NCBI GenBank assembly: GCA_902796705.1
Contig: CADBQF010000186.1
Coordinates: forward strand, 1 to 17,477
Direction: 5' to 3'
DNA: 17,477 bases
Source of the DNA: Ruminococcus flavefaciens
GTDB taxonomy: Bacteria > Bacillota > Clostridia > Oscillospirales > Ruminococcaceae
A program made the translations under genes and the position numbers. Positions 1 through 6,715 of this stretch are shown in pieces; position 1 is the first letter of the stretch; every line of letters starts with the position of its first letter. A model generated the notes under the pieces. The model saw nothing but the letters and a program-made list of their open reading frames with translations. It had not been told where the DNA came from and did no database searches.

Positions 1-55
1 CTTCAAAATTCAACGTGTCATATACATATTAAAATAATTTACCTATCATCTATCC

Positions 56-108
56 AAGTCCCTGTACTAAAGCTGAGAAGACAGTTTTGCGTTCAGGGAC
101 TTTTCTTC
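56..108 (+). terminator. Terminator of an unseen upstream gene
   Basis: AAGTCCCTG (56-64) pairs perfectly with CAGGGACTT (94-102). An inner AAAGCTG/CAGTTTT pairing with one G-T wobble can extend the stem. TTTTCTTCC follows. The T-rich side is on the + strand, so it most likely ends a + strand gene lying left of the window and insulates mraZ. Confidence 0.65.
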
Positions 109-148
109 CGTTTTTGGCATAGAAAATGAGCTGAAATGGAACTGAAAA

Positions 149-163
149 GGTGAAAAAGGGTGA
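149..163 (+). promoter_or_regulatory. Upstream pair of MraZ-box-like repeats
   Basis: GGTGA occurs at 149-153 and 159-163, a 10-bp period. The 15 bases match the copy at 329-343 at 14 of 15 positions. MraZ is known to bind short direct repeats spaced one helical turn apart in front of its own gene. This copy lies about 180 bp upstream of the promoter-proximal set. Its use as an operator is inferred. Confidence 0.45.
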
Positions 164-236
164 AAAATGAGAAAATAATTTAACTAAATCAGAAACGTTT
201 GTTTCAAAGCTAAAGTTTTGCTGCGTTCTCCACGAT

Positions 237-279
237 CACAATTGCTCAAAAATCAAACTTTTCAAAGTTGACAATTGTG
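237..279. repeat. Nested inverted repeat upstream of the mraZ promoter
   Basis: CACAATTG (237-244) is inverted as CAATTGTG (272-279). Between them AACTTT (256-261) is inverted as AAAGTT (264-269). The element ends 12 bp before the -35 box of the mraZ promoter. It could be an operator or only AT-rich chance symmetry. Apart from this and the operator-like repeats, I see no gene in the stretch between the first terminator and mraZ. Confidence 0.3.
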
Positions 280-291
280 CATAATTACATC

Positions 292-320
292 TTGCTAAAT
301 CACCGGTTAAGCTGTATAAT
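292..320 (+). promoter_or_regulatory. Promoter of the mraZ unit
   Basis: TTGCTA (292-297) is followed after exactly 17 bases by a perfect TATAAT (315-320). Transcription would start near 326-328, directly at the first of three GGTGA-type repeats. A repressor bound there would therefore sit on the start site. Confidence 0.7.
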
Positions 321-328
321 ATTTATAG

Positions 329-353
329 GGTGAAAAAAGGTGATCAGATGTGA
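329..353 (+). promoter_or_regulatory. Three MraZ-box-like repeats at the transcription start
   Basis: GGTGA, GGTGA and a weaker TGTGA begin at 329, 339 and 349, each 10 bp apart. This matches the architecture of MraZ operators, which are short direct repeats with 5-nt spacers. The placement just downstream of the -10 box fits autorepression by the mraZ product encoded next. The family behaviour is established knowledge; binding here is inferred. Confidence 0.6.
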
Positions 354-355
354 TT

Positions 356-374
356 TTTACCATTTCGTGGTAAA
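356..374 (+). other. Perfect hairpin in the mraZ leader
   Basis: TTTACCA (356-362) and TGGTAAA (368-374) form a 7-bp stem with a 5-base TTTCG loop. It lies 3 bp downstream of the operator repeats and 23 bases before the GAGG ribosome binding site. No T-tract follows, so it is not a terminator. Its role is unknown. Confidence 0.4.
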
Positions 375-409
375 GACATCATCGGGATCGTGAAAGCGAG
401 GCGAAGTTC

Positions 410-841
410 ATGGCAGATCCGTTATGCGGTACTTATTATCCGAGTATCGACCAGAAGGGCAGAATGAGCTTCCCGAATAAGCTTCGTGAGATCCTCGGCC
501 CGGAGTTCTATCTCTGTATGGGACACGACGATCACTATATCGCTGTTTATTCCCCTGAGGAATTTCAGATCTATCGCAGCAAGCTTTTTACTGTACCCGG
601 TAAAGCCGGCAGTGATATCAGACGTAAACTTCTTTCCTGTGCAGACAAGCAAGTACCCGACAAGCAGGGAAGAATTTTTATCACCCAGCAGTTGAGAGAT
701 CACGCTGGGATCACGGACGATGTCGTTGTCATCGGTTCTGAGAACCGTGCCGAGATATGGAACAGGGCTACATGGGAGGAATTCAACAACAGTATCTCTC
801 TGGAGCAGATCACAGACGTTCTGGCAGATCTTGTACTCTGA
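410..841 (+). CDS. mraZ: Transcriptional regulator MraZ
   Basis: MraZ is a DNA-binding protein of the AbrB/SpoVT fold that represses the first promoter of the dcw cluster. The 143-residue length is typical for the family. Two half-domains are visible, each with the D-x-x-G-R signature: DQKGR at residues 14-18 and DKQGR at 84-88, each followed by a basic helix (NKLRE, QQLRD). It is the first gene of the cluster, directly followed by rsmH, which is the usual arrangement. The ATG at 410 has a modest GAGG at 398-401, 8 bases upstream. Short 10-bp-spaced repeats at its own transcription start suggest autoregulation. The identification is secure; the operator assignment is inference. Confidence 0.96.
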   Translation: MADPLCGTYYPSIDQKGRMSFPNKLREILGPEFYLCMGHDDHYIAVYSPEEFQIYRSKLFTVPGKAGSDIRRKLLSCADKQVPDKQGRIFITQQLRDHAGITDDVVVIGSENRAEIWNRATWEEFNNSISLEQITDVLADLVL

Positions 842-861
842 TCCGGATAAGCTGCGGATCA
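839..861 (+). other. Small hairpin over the mraZ stop codon
   Basis: TGATCCG (839-845), which begins with the mraZ stop codon, pairs with CGGATCA (855-861) around a 9-base loop. No T-tract follows. It sits in the short gap before the rsmH ribosome binding site (877-882). Confidence 0.35.
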
Positions 862-889
862 GCCCGCAATGACCGGAAGGAGATTGTTT

Positions 890-1831
890 ATGGAATTTAC
901 TCATATACCAGTTATGCTTGCACAGTGTATCGAAGGGCTCGATGTGCATGAAGGCGGTATCTATGTTGACGGTACAGCCGGAGGTGCAGGGCATTCTTCA
1001 GCTATAGCTTCAAAACTTGGCGGGAGCGGAAGACTTATCTCTCTTGACCGTGATCCTGACGCAGTCAGAGTCGCATCAGAAAGACTTTCAGCCTATCCGA
1101 ACGCTCAGGTGATAAGAAGCAATTATTCGCAGATGCGGAGCGTTCTTGATGAACTCGGCATAGATAAGGTGGATGGAGTCCTTCTGGACCTCGGAGTTTC
1201 GTCTTATCAGCTCGACGAGGGTTCAAGAGGCTTTTCGTATCATATCGATGCTCCGCTCGACATGAGAATGGAAAAAGAGGGGCTTAGTGCTGCGGATATA
1301 GTCAATACATATTCCGAACAGGAACTTTCAAGGATAATATTCGAGTACGGCGAGGAGAAGTTTTCAAGACGCATCGCCGCCAATATAGTCCGTGAGAGGG
1401 AGAGTTCACCGATAGATACTACGCTCAGGCTCGCTGATATAATCAGAGAGAGCGTTCCCCAGAAGGCAAGACGTGATAAGAACCCCTGCAAAAAGACCTT
1501 TCAGGCGATCAGGATAGCCGTCAACGGCGAACTCGAACACCTGTCAGAAGGACTTGACGAGGCTTTCAACAGTCTCAGACCGGGCGGCAGACTTGCCGTC
1601 ATAACTTTCCATTCGCTTGAGGACCGGCTCGTAAAACAGAGATTTGCCGGTTGGTGCAGGGGGTGTATCTGCCCTCCGGATTTTCCTCAGTGCGTGTGCG
1701 GCCATAAACCGCAGGGAAGACTCATAAACCGTAAGCCCATAGAGGCTGACGAACAGGAACTTGAAAGAAACAACAGAAGCAGAAGTGCTAAACTCAGAAT
1801 TATTGAAAGGAGTGCTGAATGCGATGGGTGA
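890..1831 (+). CDS. rsmH: 16S rRNA (cytosine(1402)-N(4))-methyltransferase RsmH (MraW)
   Basis: RsmH uses S-adenosylmethionine to methylate N4 of C1402 in the decoding site of 16S rRNA. The N-terminus has the family start FTHIPVML and then the SAM-binding loop YVDGTAGGAGHS (residues 25-36). HSLEDR lies near residue 246 and a cysteine cluster (WCRGCICPPDFPQCVCG) follows. The ATG at 890 is preferred over the in-frame ATG at 869 because AAGGAG (877-882) lies 7 bases before it; the later ATG gives 313 residues, the usual size. The 3' end overlaps the start of ftsL by 8 bases, which suggests translational coupling. It is the normal second gene of the cluster. Confidence 0.97.
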   Translation: MEFTHIPVMLAQCIEGLDVHEGGIYVDGTAGGAGHSSAIASKLGGSGRLISLDRDPDAVRVASERLSAYPNAQVIRSNYSQMRSVLDELGIDKVDGVLLDLGVSSYQLDEGSRGFSYHIDAPLDMRMEKEGLSAADIVNTYSEQELSRIIFEYGEEKFSRRIAANIVRERESSPIDTTLRLADIIRESVPQKARRDKNPCKKTFQAIRIAVNGELEHLSEGLDEAFNSLRPGGRLAVITFHSLEDRLVKQRFAGWCRGCICPPDFPQCVCGHKPQGRLINRKPIEADEQELERNNRSRSAKLRIIERSAECDG

Positions 1832-2315
1832 ACTTAATGCTGTTTATTACAGCAATTATGACGAGAACAGCTCGTCAGGCAGCTCGCCGTCAAACGGAGC
1901 GAAAAAGTCACCTGAGCATAAGCCTGATATAAAGGTCAGACGCAACGAAGCCAGAAGCGGCTCGGTGATGCTGATCGTTCTGATTTCTGTGGTGGCCGTT
2001 GTTATGCTCGGTTCGGTAATATATACCCTTGACAGAAGAAACACGGTATATAACAAGGTGTCTGCACTCAACAGACAGCTAAACCTTGCCGAAGCAGAGA
2101 ACGTAAGGCTGCAATCTGAGCTGGAAAGCAAGATGTCTGCCAAAAATGTCGAGGATTATGCTGAAGAAGTCGGTATGCAGAAAATAGACTCTTCGCAAAT
2201 CAAGTACATAAAGATACAGACCGATGATGTTGTGAATATTCCAAAGCAGGAGGAAGGGATACCTGCTAAGATCAAAAACTTTTTTGACAGATGCGTGGAA
2301 TATTTCAGAGGCTGA
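1824..2315 (+). CDS. ftsL: Septum formation protein FtsL-like
   Basis: This is a small bitopic protein expected to join DivIC/FtsB and FtsQ/DivIB in activating septal peptidoglycan synthesis. It has 163 residues: an N-terminal cytoplasmic part of about 46 residues rich in Ser, Asn and Lys, one membrane helix at about 47-69, then a coiled coil at about 72-105 (LNRQLNLAEAENVRLQSELE). A further outer segment to the end carries YAEEVGMQKID, typical of FtsL-type proteins. The start is the ATG at 1824, inside the end of rsmH, with AAAGGAG at 1806-1812; the 11-base spacing is long. An ATG at 1819 is out of frame. The sequence family is poorly conserved, so the assignment rests on topology and position between rsmH and the PBP. 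Confidence 0.82.
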   Translation: MGELNAVYYSNYDENSSSGSSPSNGAKKSPEHKPDIKVRRNEARSGSVMLIVLISVVAVVMLGSVIYTLDRRNTVYNKVSALNRQLNLAEAENVRLQSELESKMSAKNVEDYAEEVGMQKIDSSQIKYIKIQTDDVVNIPKQEEGIPAKIKNFFDRCVEYFRG

Positions 2316-2555
2316 GACAGTATATATATAAACAGATACTGTCTGTATTAAAGATGAATGCTATCGGCAATAAAAAAACAAGCCGTAGTGATATGTAGAA
2401 CACGGAGATACAGCGGGTGATCGGAAACCGGGATCATCTGTTCCGGGGCTTTCAGAGGAGAAGCTCCGGAATGGGAGATCCTGTGCTAAATAACGACAAA
2501 TCCTTCGTCGTATCCAAAAGAAAAAAGGACATCCAAAAAGATAAATGATGTTCAG
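2316..2555 (+). promoter_or_regulatory. Hairpin-rich leader between ftsL and ftsI
   Basis: No gene is visible here, but several pairings are. AGACAGTAT (2315-2323) pairs with ATACTGTCT (2336-2344). GGTGATC (2416-2422) pairs with GATCATC (2432-2438) with one wobble. TTCCGGGGCTT (2441-2451) pairs with AAGCTCCGGAA (2461-2471) with one wobble around a 9-base loop, and is flanked by GGATC/GATCC (2431-2435 and 2477-2481). ACGAC (2493-2497) pairs with GTCGT (2507-2511). The GATC of the second hairpin and the outer GGATC pairing share bases, so alternative folds are possible. I find no good promoter in it. I do not recognise a known riboswitch class. Confidence 0.4.
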
Positions 2556-2592
2556 AAGGCGGGGTGCTTATACCCTGCCTTATTCTATTTTA
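2556..2592 (+). terminator. Terminator-like hairpin just before ftsI (possible attenuator)
   Basis: AAGGCGGGGT (2556-2565) pairs with ACCCTGCCTT (2572-2581), a 10-bp stem with one G-T wobble and the loop GCTTAT. ATTCTATTTTAT follows, so the downstream strand is T-rich. The hairpin ends about 46 bases before the ATG of ftsI, within the presumed mraZ-murE transcript. It could stop part of the transcripts from entering ftsI and murE. The T-tract is interrupted, so strength is uncertain. Confidence 0.5.
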
Positions 2593-2626
2593 TGAGTATA
2601 CACAGCAGAAAGAAAGGAAGATAGCA

Positions 2627-4978
2627 ATGGCTGTAAAGCATCTGCCGTCAAGGGCGATGAAATTCAGGGCGAAGTTCGTGATGACACTGGTATTCTTCAT
2701 ACTGTTCACTGCCGTGGCAGTAAACTTTTTCAGGATATCTGTCATACAGAACAGGAAATATCAGGAAATGGCAAACGACCAGCACTTCGGCTCGATAATA
2801 ATATCCGCCCACCGTGGCTCGATATACGATGCAAAGGGAACTCCGCTCGCAAAGAGTGCATCTGTGTATAAGATATTCCTCGATCCTACAAAGTTCAGGG
2901 AAGAACTCAAAGATATGCAGAAAGAGATCGACAAGCGTGAAAAGGAAAAGGCTGCCGGTACTTACAAGCCGGAATACGACGAGAACGGCAACGAGATCGA
3001 TCCGCTGCCTGAGTCAGCCGACGCTTTCCGTGCTGAGTCGATACAGTTCCTCTCCGAGAAGCTCGGTGTAGCTCCGGAAAAGATAAACAAGGCTATGGAT
3101 GCGAAGAACCAGTACAGCGTCCTCCAGGATCAGGTCGAGAAACCTGTAGCTGATGAAGTCCTCGCATATTTCAATAAATATTCCCTCATCTCGCTCGACG
3201 AGGAAGAGGATACGAAGAGATATTACCCTCATTCCGAGCTTGCTGCTCCGGTGATCGGCTTCACTGCCGCTTCCGGTGACGGTATCTACGGACTCGAAGC
3301 TTATTACGACGATTATCTCTCAGGCGTTGACGGAAGGACTATCTCCGCAAAGGATTCTCACGGAGACGCTCTCCCTTACAGATATTCAAAGACATACGAG
3401 GCAAAGAACGGCGACGATATCTACCTCACTATCGACAGCGATATACAGTATATCCTCGAAAAGCATCTTCAGGAAATGGTAGTGAACAACAAGGTAAAGA
3501 ACCGTGGCTGTGCTATCCTCATGAATGCAAAGACGGGAGCTATTTACGGTATGGCTACATACCCCAGCTTCGATCCGAATGATCCGTATGAGATAAGCGA
3601 TCCCAACGTCGCCGCACAGATATCTCTCCTCACCGGAAAAGAAGCTCAGGAAGCCGAGAGCAAAGCCTGTGAAGCCCAGTGGAAAAACAAGTGCATAACC
3701 GAGATATACGAACCCGGTTCTGTCTTCAAGGTCATCACAAGTGCCGCTGCTATCGAGGAAGATGCCATAAATATCGATACCGATACATTCGTCTGCGAGG
3801 GCTCAAAGAAAGTTCCCGGTATGGAAAAGCCTATCAACTGCCACGACCTCGGAGGCCACGGAGCCCAGACTTTCCAGGAGGCTCTTACACATTCATGCAA
3901 CCCTGCCTTCATCGATATCGGAACAAAACTCGGCATAGAGAAATTCTGCTACTATTTCGATGCCTTTGGTCTTGGCGAAAGAACAGGCATCGACCTCCCG
4001 GCAGAGGGAAGCGGTCTCGGATTCTCGCCGGATAAGATGACCAATGTTGACCTTGCCGTTTGTTCCTTCGGTCAGGGCGAAACGCTCACCCCGATCGAGA
4101 TGATAACATCTTACTGTGCCGTTATCAACGGAGGATACCTCCTTGAACCCTATGTAGTTGACAAGATAGTCGATCCTTCCGGAAATGTTGTCCTCAAGAA
4201 TGAGAGAACAGTCCGCAGACAGGTAGTCTCCGAGGAAACTTCCGCAAAGATGAGAAATGCCCTCGAACACGTCGTAAGCGACAACAACGGCGGAAACGTT
4301 TCTATAAAGGGCTACTCGATAGGCGGTAAATCCGGTACATCACAGAGACTTTCGATGACGACGGAAGACGACGACGATCAGGAATACGGTGCATCATACG
4401 TCTGCTTCACACCTGCATACGATCCGGAGATAATCCTCCTCGTCCTTGCAGATATGCCTGACAAGACGGGCGAACGCTATTACGGAAGCGTCGTAGCTGT
4501 TCCTACCGCAAGAGACATACTCACAGACGTTCTTCCCCAGCTCGGATTCTATCCGGAGTACACTGAGGACGAAGTAAGGAACCTCGACATCAAAGTACCG
4601 CTCCTTGAAGGTTCGATAGACGAAGCCAAGGCTACTCTCGATGCACTCGGCGTAACATACGAGATCATCGGAAGCGGAATCGAAGTCGTAAAGCAGTCTC
4701 CGGGAACAGGCTCATCTATCGCAAAGGGCGGAGTGGTCTACCTCTACACCGAAAAGAGCAACGAGATGCTCTATACGACAGTTCCCGACCTTGTGGGATT
4801 GTCGCCGTCAGTGGCAAACGAATCAGTGACATATATGGGACTCAACTATGTTGCAAAGGGTGCGTCTATCACACGAGAAGACGCAGTCGTAAGCAGTCAG
4901 TCGATAGCACCTTACACGGAAGTGCCTAAGGGAACGACCATAGAACTCGAATTCATGGTCATCGAGGATCAGGATTAA
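2627..4978 (+). CDS. ftsI: Class B penicillin-binding protein, septal D,D-transpeptidase with two PASTA domains (FtsI/SpoVD type)
   Basis: This membrane-anchored transpeptidase cross-links septal peptidoglycan next to FtsW. It has 783 residues: one membrane helix at about 14-36, a dimerisation domain starting at ISAHRGSIYD, and a transpeptidase domain with SVFK (Ser365 nucleophile, Lys368), SCN (423-425) and KSGT (568-571). Two C-terminal PASTA domains lie at about 657-708 and 717-783. A charged insertion (KEIDKREKEKAAG and following) sits in the N-terminal domain. The ATG at 2627 follows AAGGAAG (2614-2620) by 6 bases. An in-frame GTG at 2564 lies inside the hairpin before the gene and lacks a good site. 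Only one such PBP lies here where Bacillus has pbpB and spoVD, so whether it serves division, sporulation or both is unclear. murE starts 16 bases after the stop. Confidence 0.95.
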   Translation: MAVKHLPSRAMKFRAKFVMTLVFFILFTAVAVNFFRISVIQNRKYQEMANDQHFGSIIISAHRGSIYDAKGTPLAKSASVYKIFLDPTKFREELKDMQKEIDKREKEKAAGTYKPEYDENGNEIDPLPESADAFRAESIQFLSEKLGVAPEKINKAMDAKNQYSVLQDQVEKPVADEVLAYFNKYSLISLDEEEDTKRYYPHSELAAPVIGFTAASGDGIYGLEAYYDDYLSGVDGRTISAKDSHGDALPYRYSKTYEAKNGDDIYLTIDSDIQYILEKHLQEMVVNNKVKNRGCAILMNAKTGAIYGMATYPSFDPNDPYEISDPNVAAQISLLTGKEAQEAESKACEAQWKNKCITEIYEPGSVFKVITSAAAIEEDAINIDTDTFVCEGSKKVPGMEKPINCHDLGGHGAQTFQEALTHSCNPAFIDIGTKLGIEKFCYYFDAFGLGERTGIDLPAEGSGLGFSPDKMTNVDLAVCSFGQGETLTPIEMITSYCAVINGGYLLEPYVVDKIVDPSGNVVLKNERTVRRQVVSEETSAKMRNALEHVVSDNNGGNVSIKGYSIGGKSGTSQRLSMTTEDDDDQEYGASYVCFTPAYDPEIILLVLADMPDKTGERYYGSVVAVPTARDILTDVLPQLGFYPEYTEDEVRNLDIKVPLLEGSIDEAKATLDALGVTYEIIGSGIEVVKQSPGTGSSIAKGGVVYLYTEKSNEMLYTTVPDLVGLSPSVANESVTYMGLNYVAKGASITREDAVVSSQSIAPYTEVPKGTTIELEFMVIEDQD

Positions 4979-4994
4979 AAAGGAGGACAGATAT

Positions 4995-6431
4995 ATGAAA
5001 TTATACGAACTTCTGGAAGACGGTCTTAAAACAGAGATCGGTGATACAGAGATAACCTCTGTTACGGACGATACGAGAAAAGTAAAAGAAGGAAGCCTCT
5101 TCGTCTGCATCAAGGGCGGAAGCTTCGACGGCCATGATGCCGCCGCAGAGATGCTTGAAAAGGGAGCGGCTGCCGTCGTCTGCGAGCGTGACCTCGGACT
5201 CGGAAACAGACAGATACTCACTGACGATTCAAGAAAAGCCTACGGAAATATCTGTGCCGCATGGTTCGGCCACCCTGAACGCAAACTCAGAATGATAGGC
5301 GTTACCGGCACGAACGGCAAGACTACGATCACCAACGTCATAAAGCATATCCTCATGAAGAACGGCCACAAGACAGGTCTTGTCGGAACTATCCGCAATG
5401 AGATAGGCGACGAAGTCATCGAGACAGCCAATACTACTCCTATGGCGTATGACCTTATGGAGCTTTTCGACAAAATGGTAAAAGCCGGCTGTGAATATGC
5501 AGTAATGGAAGTATCATCGTTCGGACTCGTCCAGAAACGCATAGGCCCGACGTTCTTCGATACGGCTGTATTCACGAACCTCACGCAGGATCATCTTGAT
5601 TACCATAAGGATATGGAAGATTACTATCAGGCAAAGAAGATGCTCTTCAGCGTATGCAGAAAAGCATTCTGCAATATCGACGACGATTACGGCAGGAGGC
5701 TCTTTGGCGAGATATCATGCGATAAAGCTTCGTTCAGCGTAAAACAGAATGCTGATATCTACGCTGACGGCATAAAGATAAAGTCCACCGGTTCGAGCTT
5801 CTGGTTCTGCACTGAGGGAAGATCACACCTTGTGAAAACGAATATCCCCGGCGTGTTCAATGTCTCGAATATCACAGCCGCAATAGCTGTCTGCCTCGAA
5901 GCAGGTATCCCGATAGACGGTATAATCTCTGCCGTTGAAGTCTACGGCGGAGTAAAGGGCAGATGCGAAGTTATCCCGACAGGCAGGGATTTCACAGTTA
6001 TCTGCGATTATGCACATACTCCCGATGCCATTACGAATATACTTAAAAGCGTGAAGGAGTACACCGAGAACCGCCTTATATGTCTTTTCGGCTGCGGAGG
6101 AAACAGAGATGCAGCCAAGCGTCCGAAAATGGCAAGAGCCGCCGCAGAGTATGCCGACAAGCTCATCGTGACTTCCGATAATCCGAGAAATGAAGATCCG
6201 GAAGCTATCATAAAAGAGATACTCACAGGACTTGAGGGAAGCAGTATCCCGTATGATGTCGTTACCGACAGGCGTGAAGCTATCTATCATGCCCTGAAAA
6301 CAGCGGAAAAAGGCGATATCATCGTCCTCGCCGGAAAAGGCCACGAGGATTACCAGATACTCGCCGGAAACAAGCATATCCACTTCGACGAGCGTGAAGT
6401 CGTCGCTGACGGACTGAAACTCCTGAAATGA
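4995..6431 (+). CDS. murE: UDP-N-acetylmuramoyl-L-alanyl-D-glutamate--meso-2,6-diaminopimelate ligase MurE
   Basis: MurE adds the third amino acid to the cytoplasmic UDP-MurNAc-dipeptide, using ATP. The 478-residue protein has the Mur ligase P-loop GVTGTNGKTT at residues 102-111, the segment YYQAKKMLF with the lysine (about K214) that is carbamylated in the family, and the amino-acid selecting motif DNPR at 395-398. DNPR is the form found in enzymes that use meso-diaminopimelate; lysine-adding enzymes differ there. The final domain contains AGKGHEDYQ. AGGAGG (4981-4986) lies 8 bases before the ATG. The gene follows ftsI closely and ends the first unit, with a terminator 9 bases after the stop. 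Confidence 0.97.
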   Translation: MKLYELLEDGLKTEIGDTEITSVTDDTRKVKEGSLFVCIKGGSFDGHDAAAEMLEKGAAAVVCERDLGLGNRQILTDDSRKAYGNICAAWFGHPERKLRMIGVTGTNGKTTITNVIKHILMKNGHKTGLVGTIRNEIGDEVIETANTTPMAYDLMELFDKMVKAGCEYAVMEVSSFGLVQKRIGPTFFDTAVFTNLTQDHLDYHKDMEDYYQAKKMLFSVCRKAFCNIDDDYGRRLFGEISCDKASFSVKQNADIYADGIKIKSTGSSFWFCTEGRSHLVKTNIPGVFNVSNITAAIAVCLEAGIPIDGIISAVEVYGGVKGRCEVIPTGRDFTVICDYAHTPDAITNILKSVKEYTENRLICLFGCGGNRDAAKRPKMARAAAEYADKLIVTSDNPRNEDPEAIIKEILTGLEGSSIPYDVVTDRREAIYHALKTAEKGDIIVLAGKGHEDYQILAGNKHIHFDEREVVADGLKLLK

Positions 6432-6440
6432 TATTCCACA

Positions 6441-6473
6441 CCGGGAACGGACGACTCTGTTCCCGGATTTTAT
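6441..6473 (+). terminator. Terminator after murE
   Basis: CCGGGAAC (6441-6448) and GTTCCCGG (6459-6466) form a perfect 8-bp stem that can gain two more pairs. ATTTTATT follows. It separates the mraZ-murE unit from the mraY unit, which has its own promoter further on. Confidence 0.75.
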
Positions 6474-6574
6474 TGATAATACGGACAAAGCTGAATAATA
6501 TGCAGATATGAGAGCTTTATCAGCACTATGTCACAAATTTGCAGTGTTTTTTTATACAAATCAGCAAAAAACTA

Positions 6575-6603
6575 TTGACATATCGAGGATTTCGTATTAT
6601 TCT
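6575..6603 (+). promoter_or_regulatory. Promoter of the mraY unit
   Basis: A perfect TTGACA (6575-6580) is followed after 17 bases by TATTCT (6598-6603), in an AT-rich stretch. A TATAAT at 6603-6608 overlaps it, but its spacing from TTGACA is 22. Transcription would start near 6610, so the twin hairpins at 6638-6686 would be in the leader. The 284-bp gap between murE and mraY holds only the terminator, this promoter and those hairpins. Confidence 0.65.
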
Positions 6604-6637
6604 ATAATATGGAGTTTTTTAATAAGCCATAAATATC

Positions 6638-6689
6638 GTCCGCACGGAGCGGACAAATCCAATTTCGATGTCAGCATAAAGCTGACAAA
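6638..6689 (+). promoter_or_regulatory. Twin hairpins in the mraY leader
   Basis: GTCCGC (6638-6643) pairs with GCGGAC (6649-6654), and GTCAGC (6670-6675) pairs with GCTGAC (6681-6686). Both have 6-bp perfect stems and 5-base loops starting and ending in A, both are followed by AAA, and their starts are 32 bp apart. The 20-base units match at 15 positions, and two of the five differences are the two partners of a single base pair (C-G becomes A-T). This suggests the paired shape is kept. They could be RNA structures or DNA operators. The second ends 12 bases before AGGAG of mraY. Confidence 0.55.
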
Positions 6690-6715
6690 GTAAAGATCAG
6701 GAGCTGAGAGAATAA

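Noticed and set aside
268..273. TTGACA as the -35 of the mraZ promoter
   Set aside because: No -10 hexamer lies at 16-18 bases; the TATAAT at 315 is matched instead by TTGCTA at 292.
422..994. Long minus-strand frame opposite mraZ and rsmH
   Set aside because: It lies wholly opposite two secure genes and its translation shows no family resemblance; it is a shadow of their codon pattern. The same holds for the minus frames at 5823-6488, 8539-9057 and 3893-4270.
2284..2289. TTGACA near the end of ftsL as a promoter for ftsI
   Set aside because: It lies within codons of ftsL and the position 17 bases downstream reads AGAGGC, which is not a -10 box.
2564..2626. GTG at 2564 as the start of the PBP
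   Set aside because: It lies inside the terminator-like hairpin and adds a segment unlike the family; ATG 2627 has a well-placed ribosome binding site and gives the expected N-terminus.
6508..6693. 61-codon open frame between murE and mraY
   Set aside because: It spans the mraY promoter and both leader hairpins, has no ribosome binding site and its product has no recognisable features.
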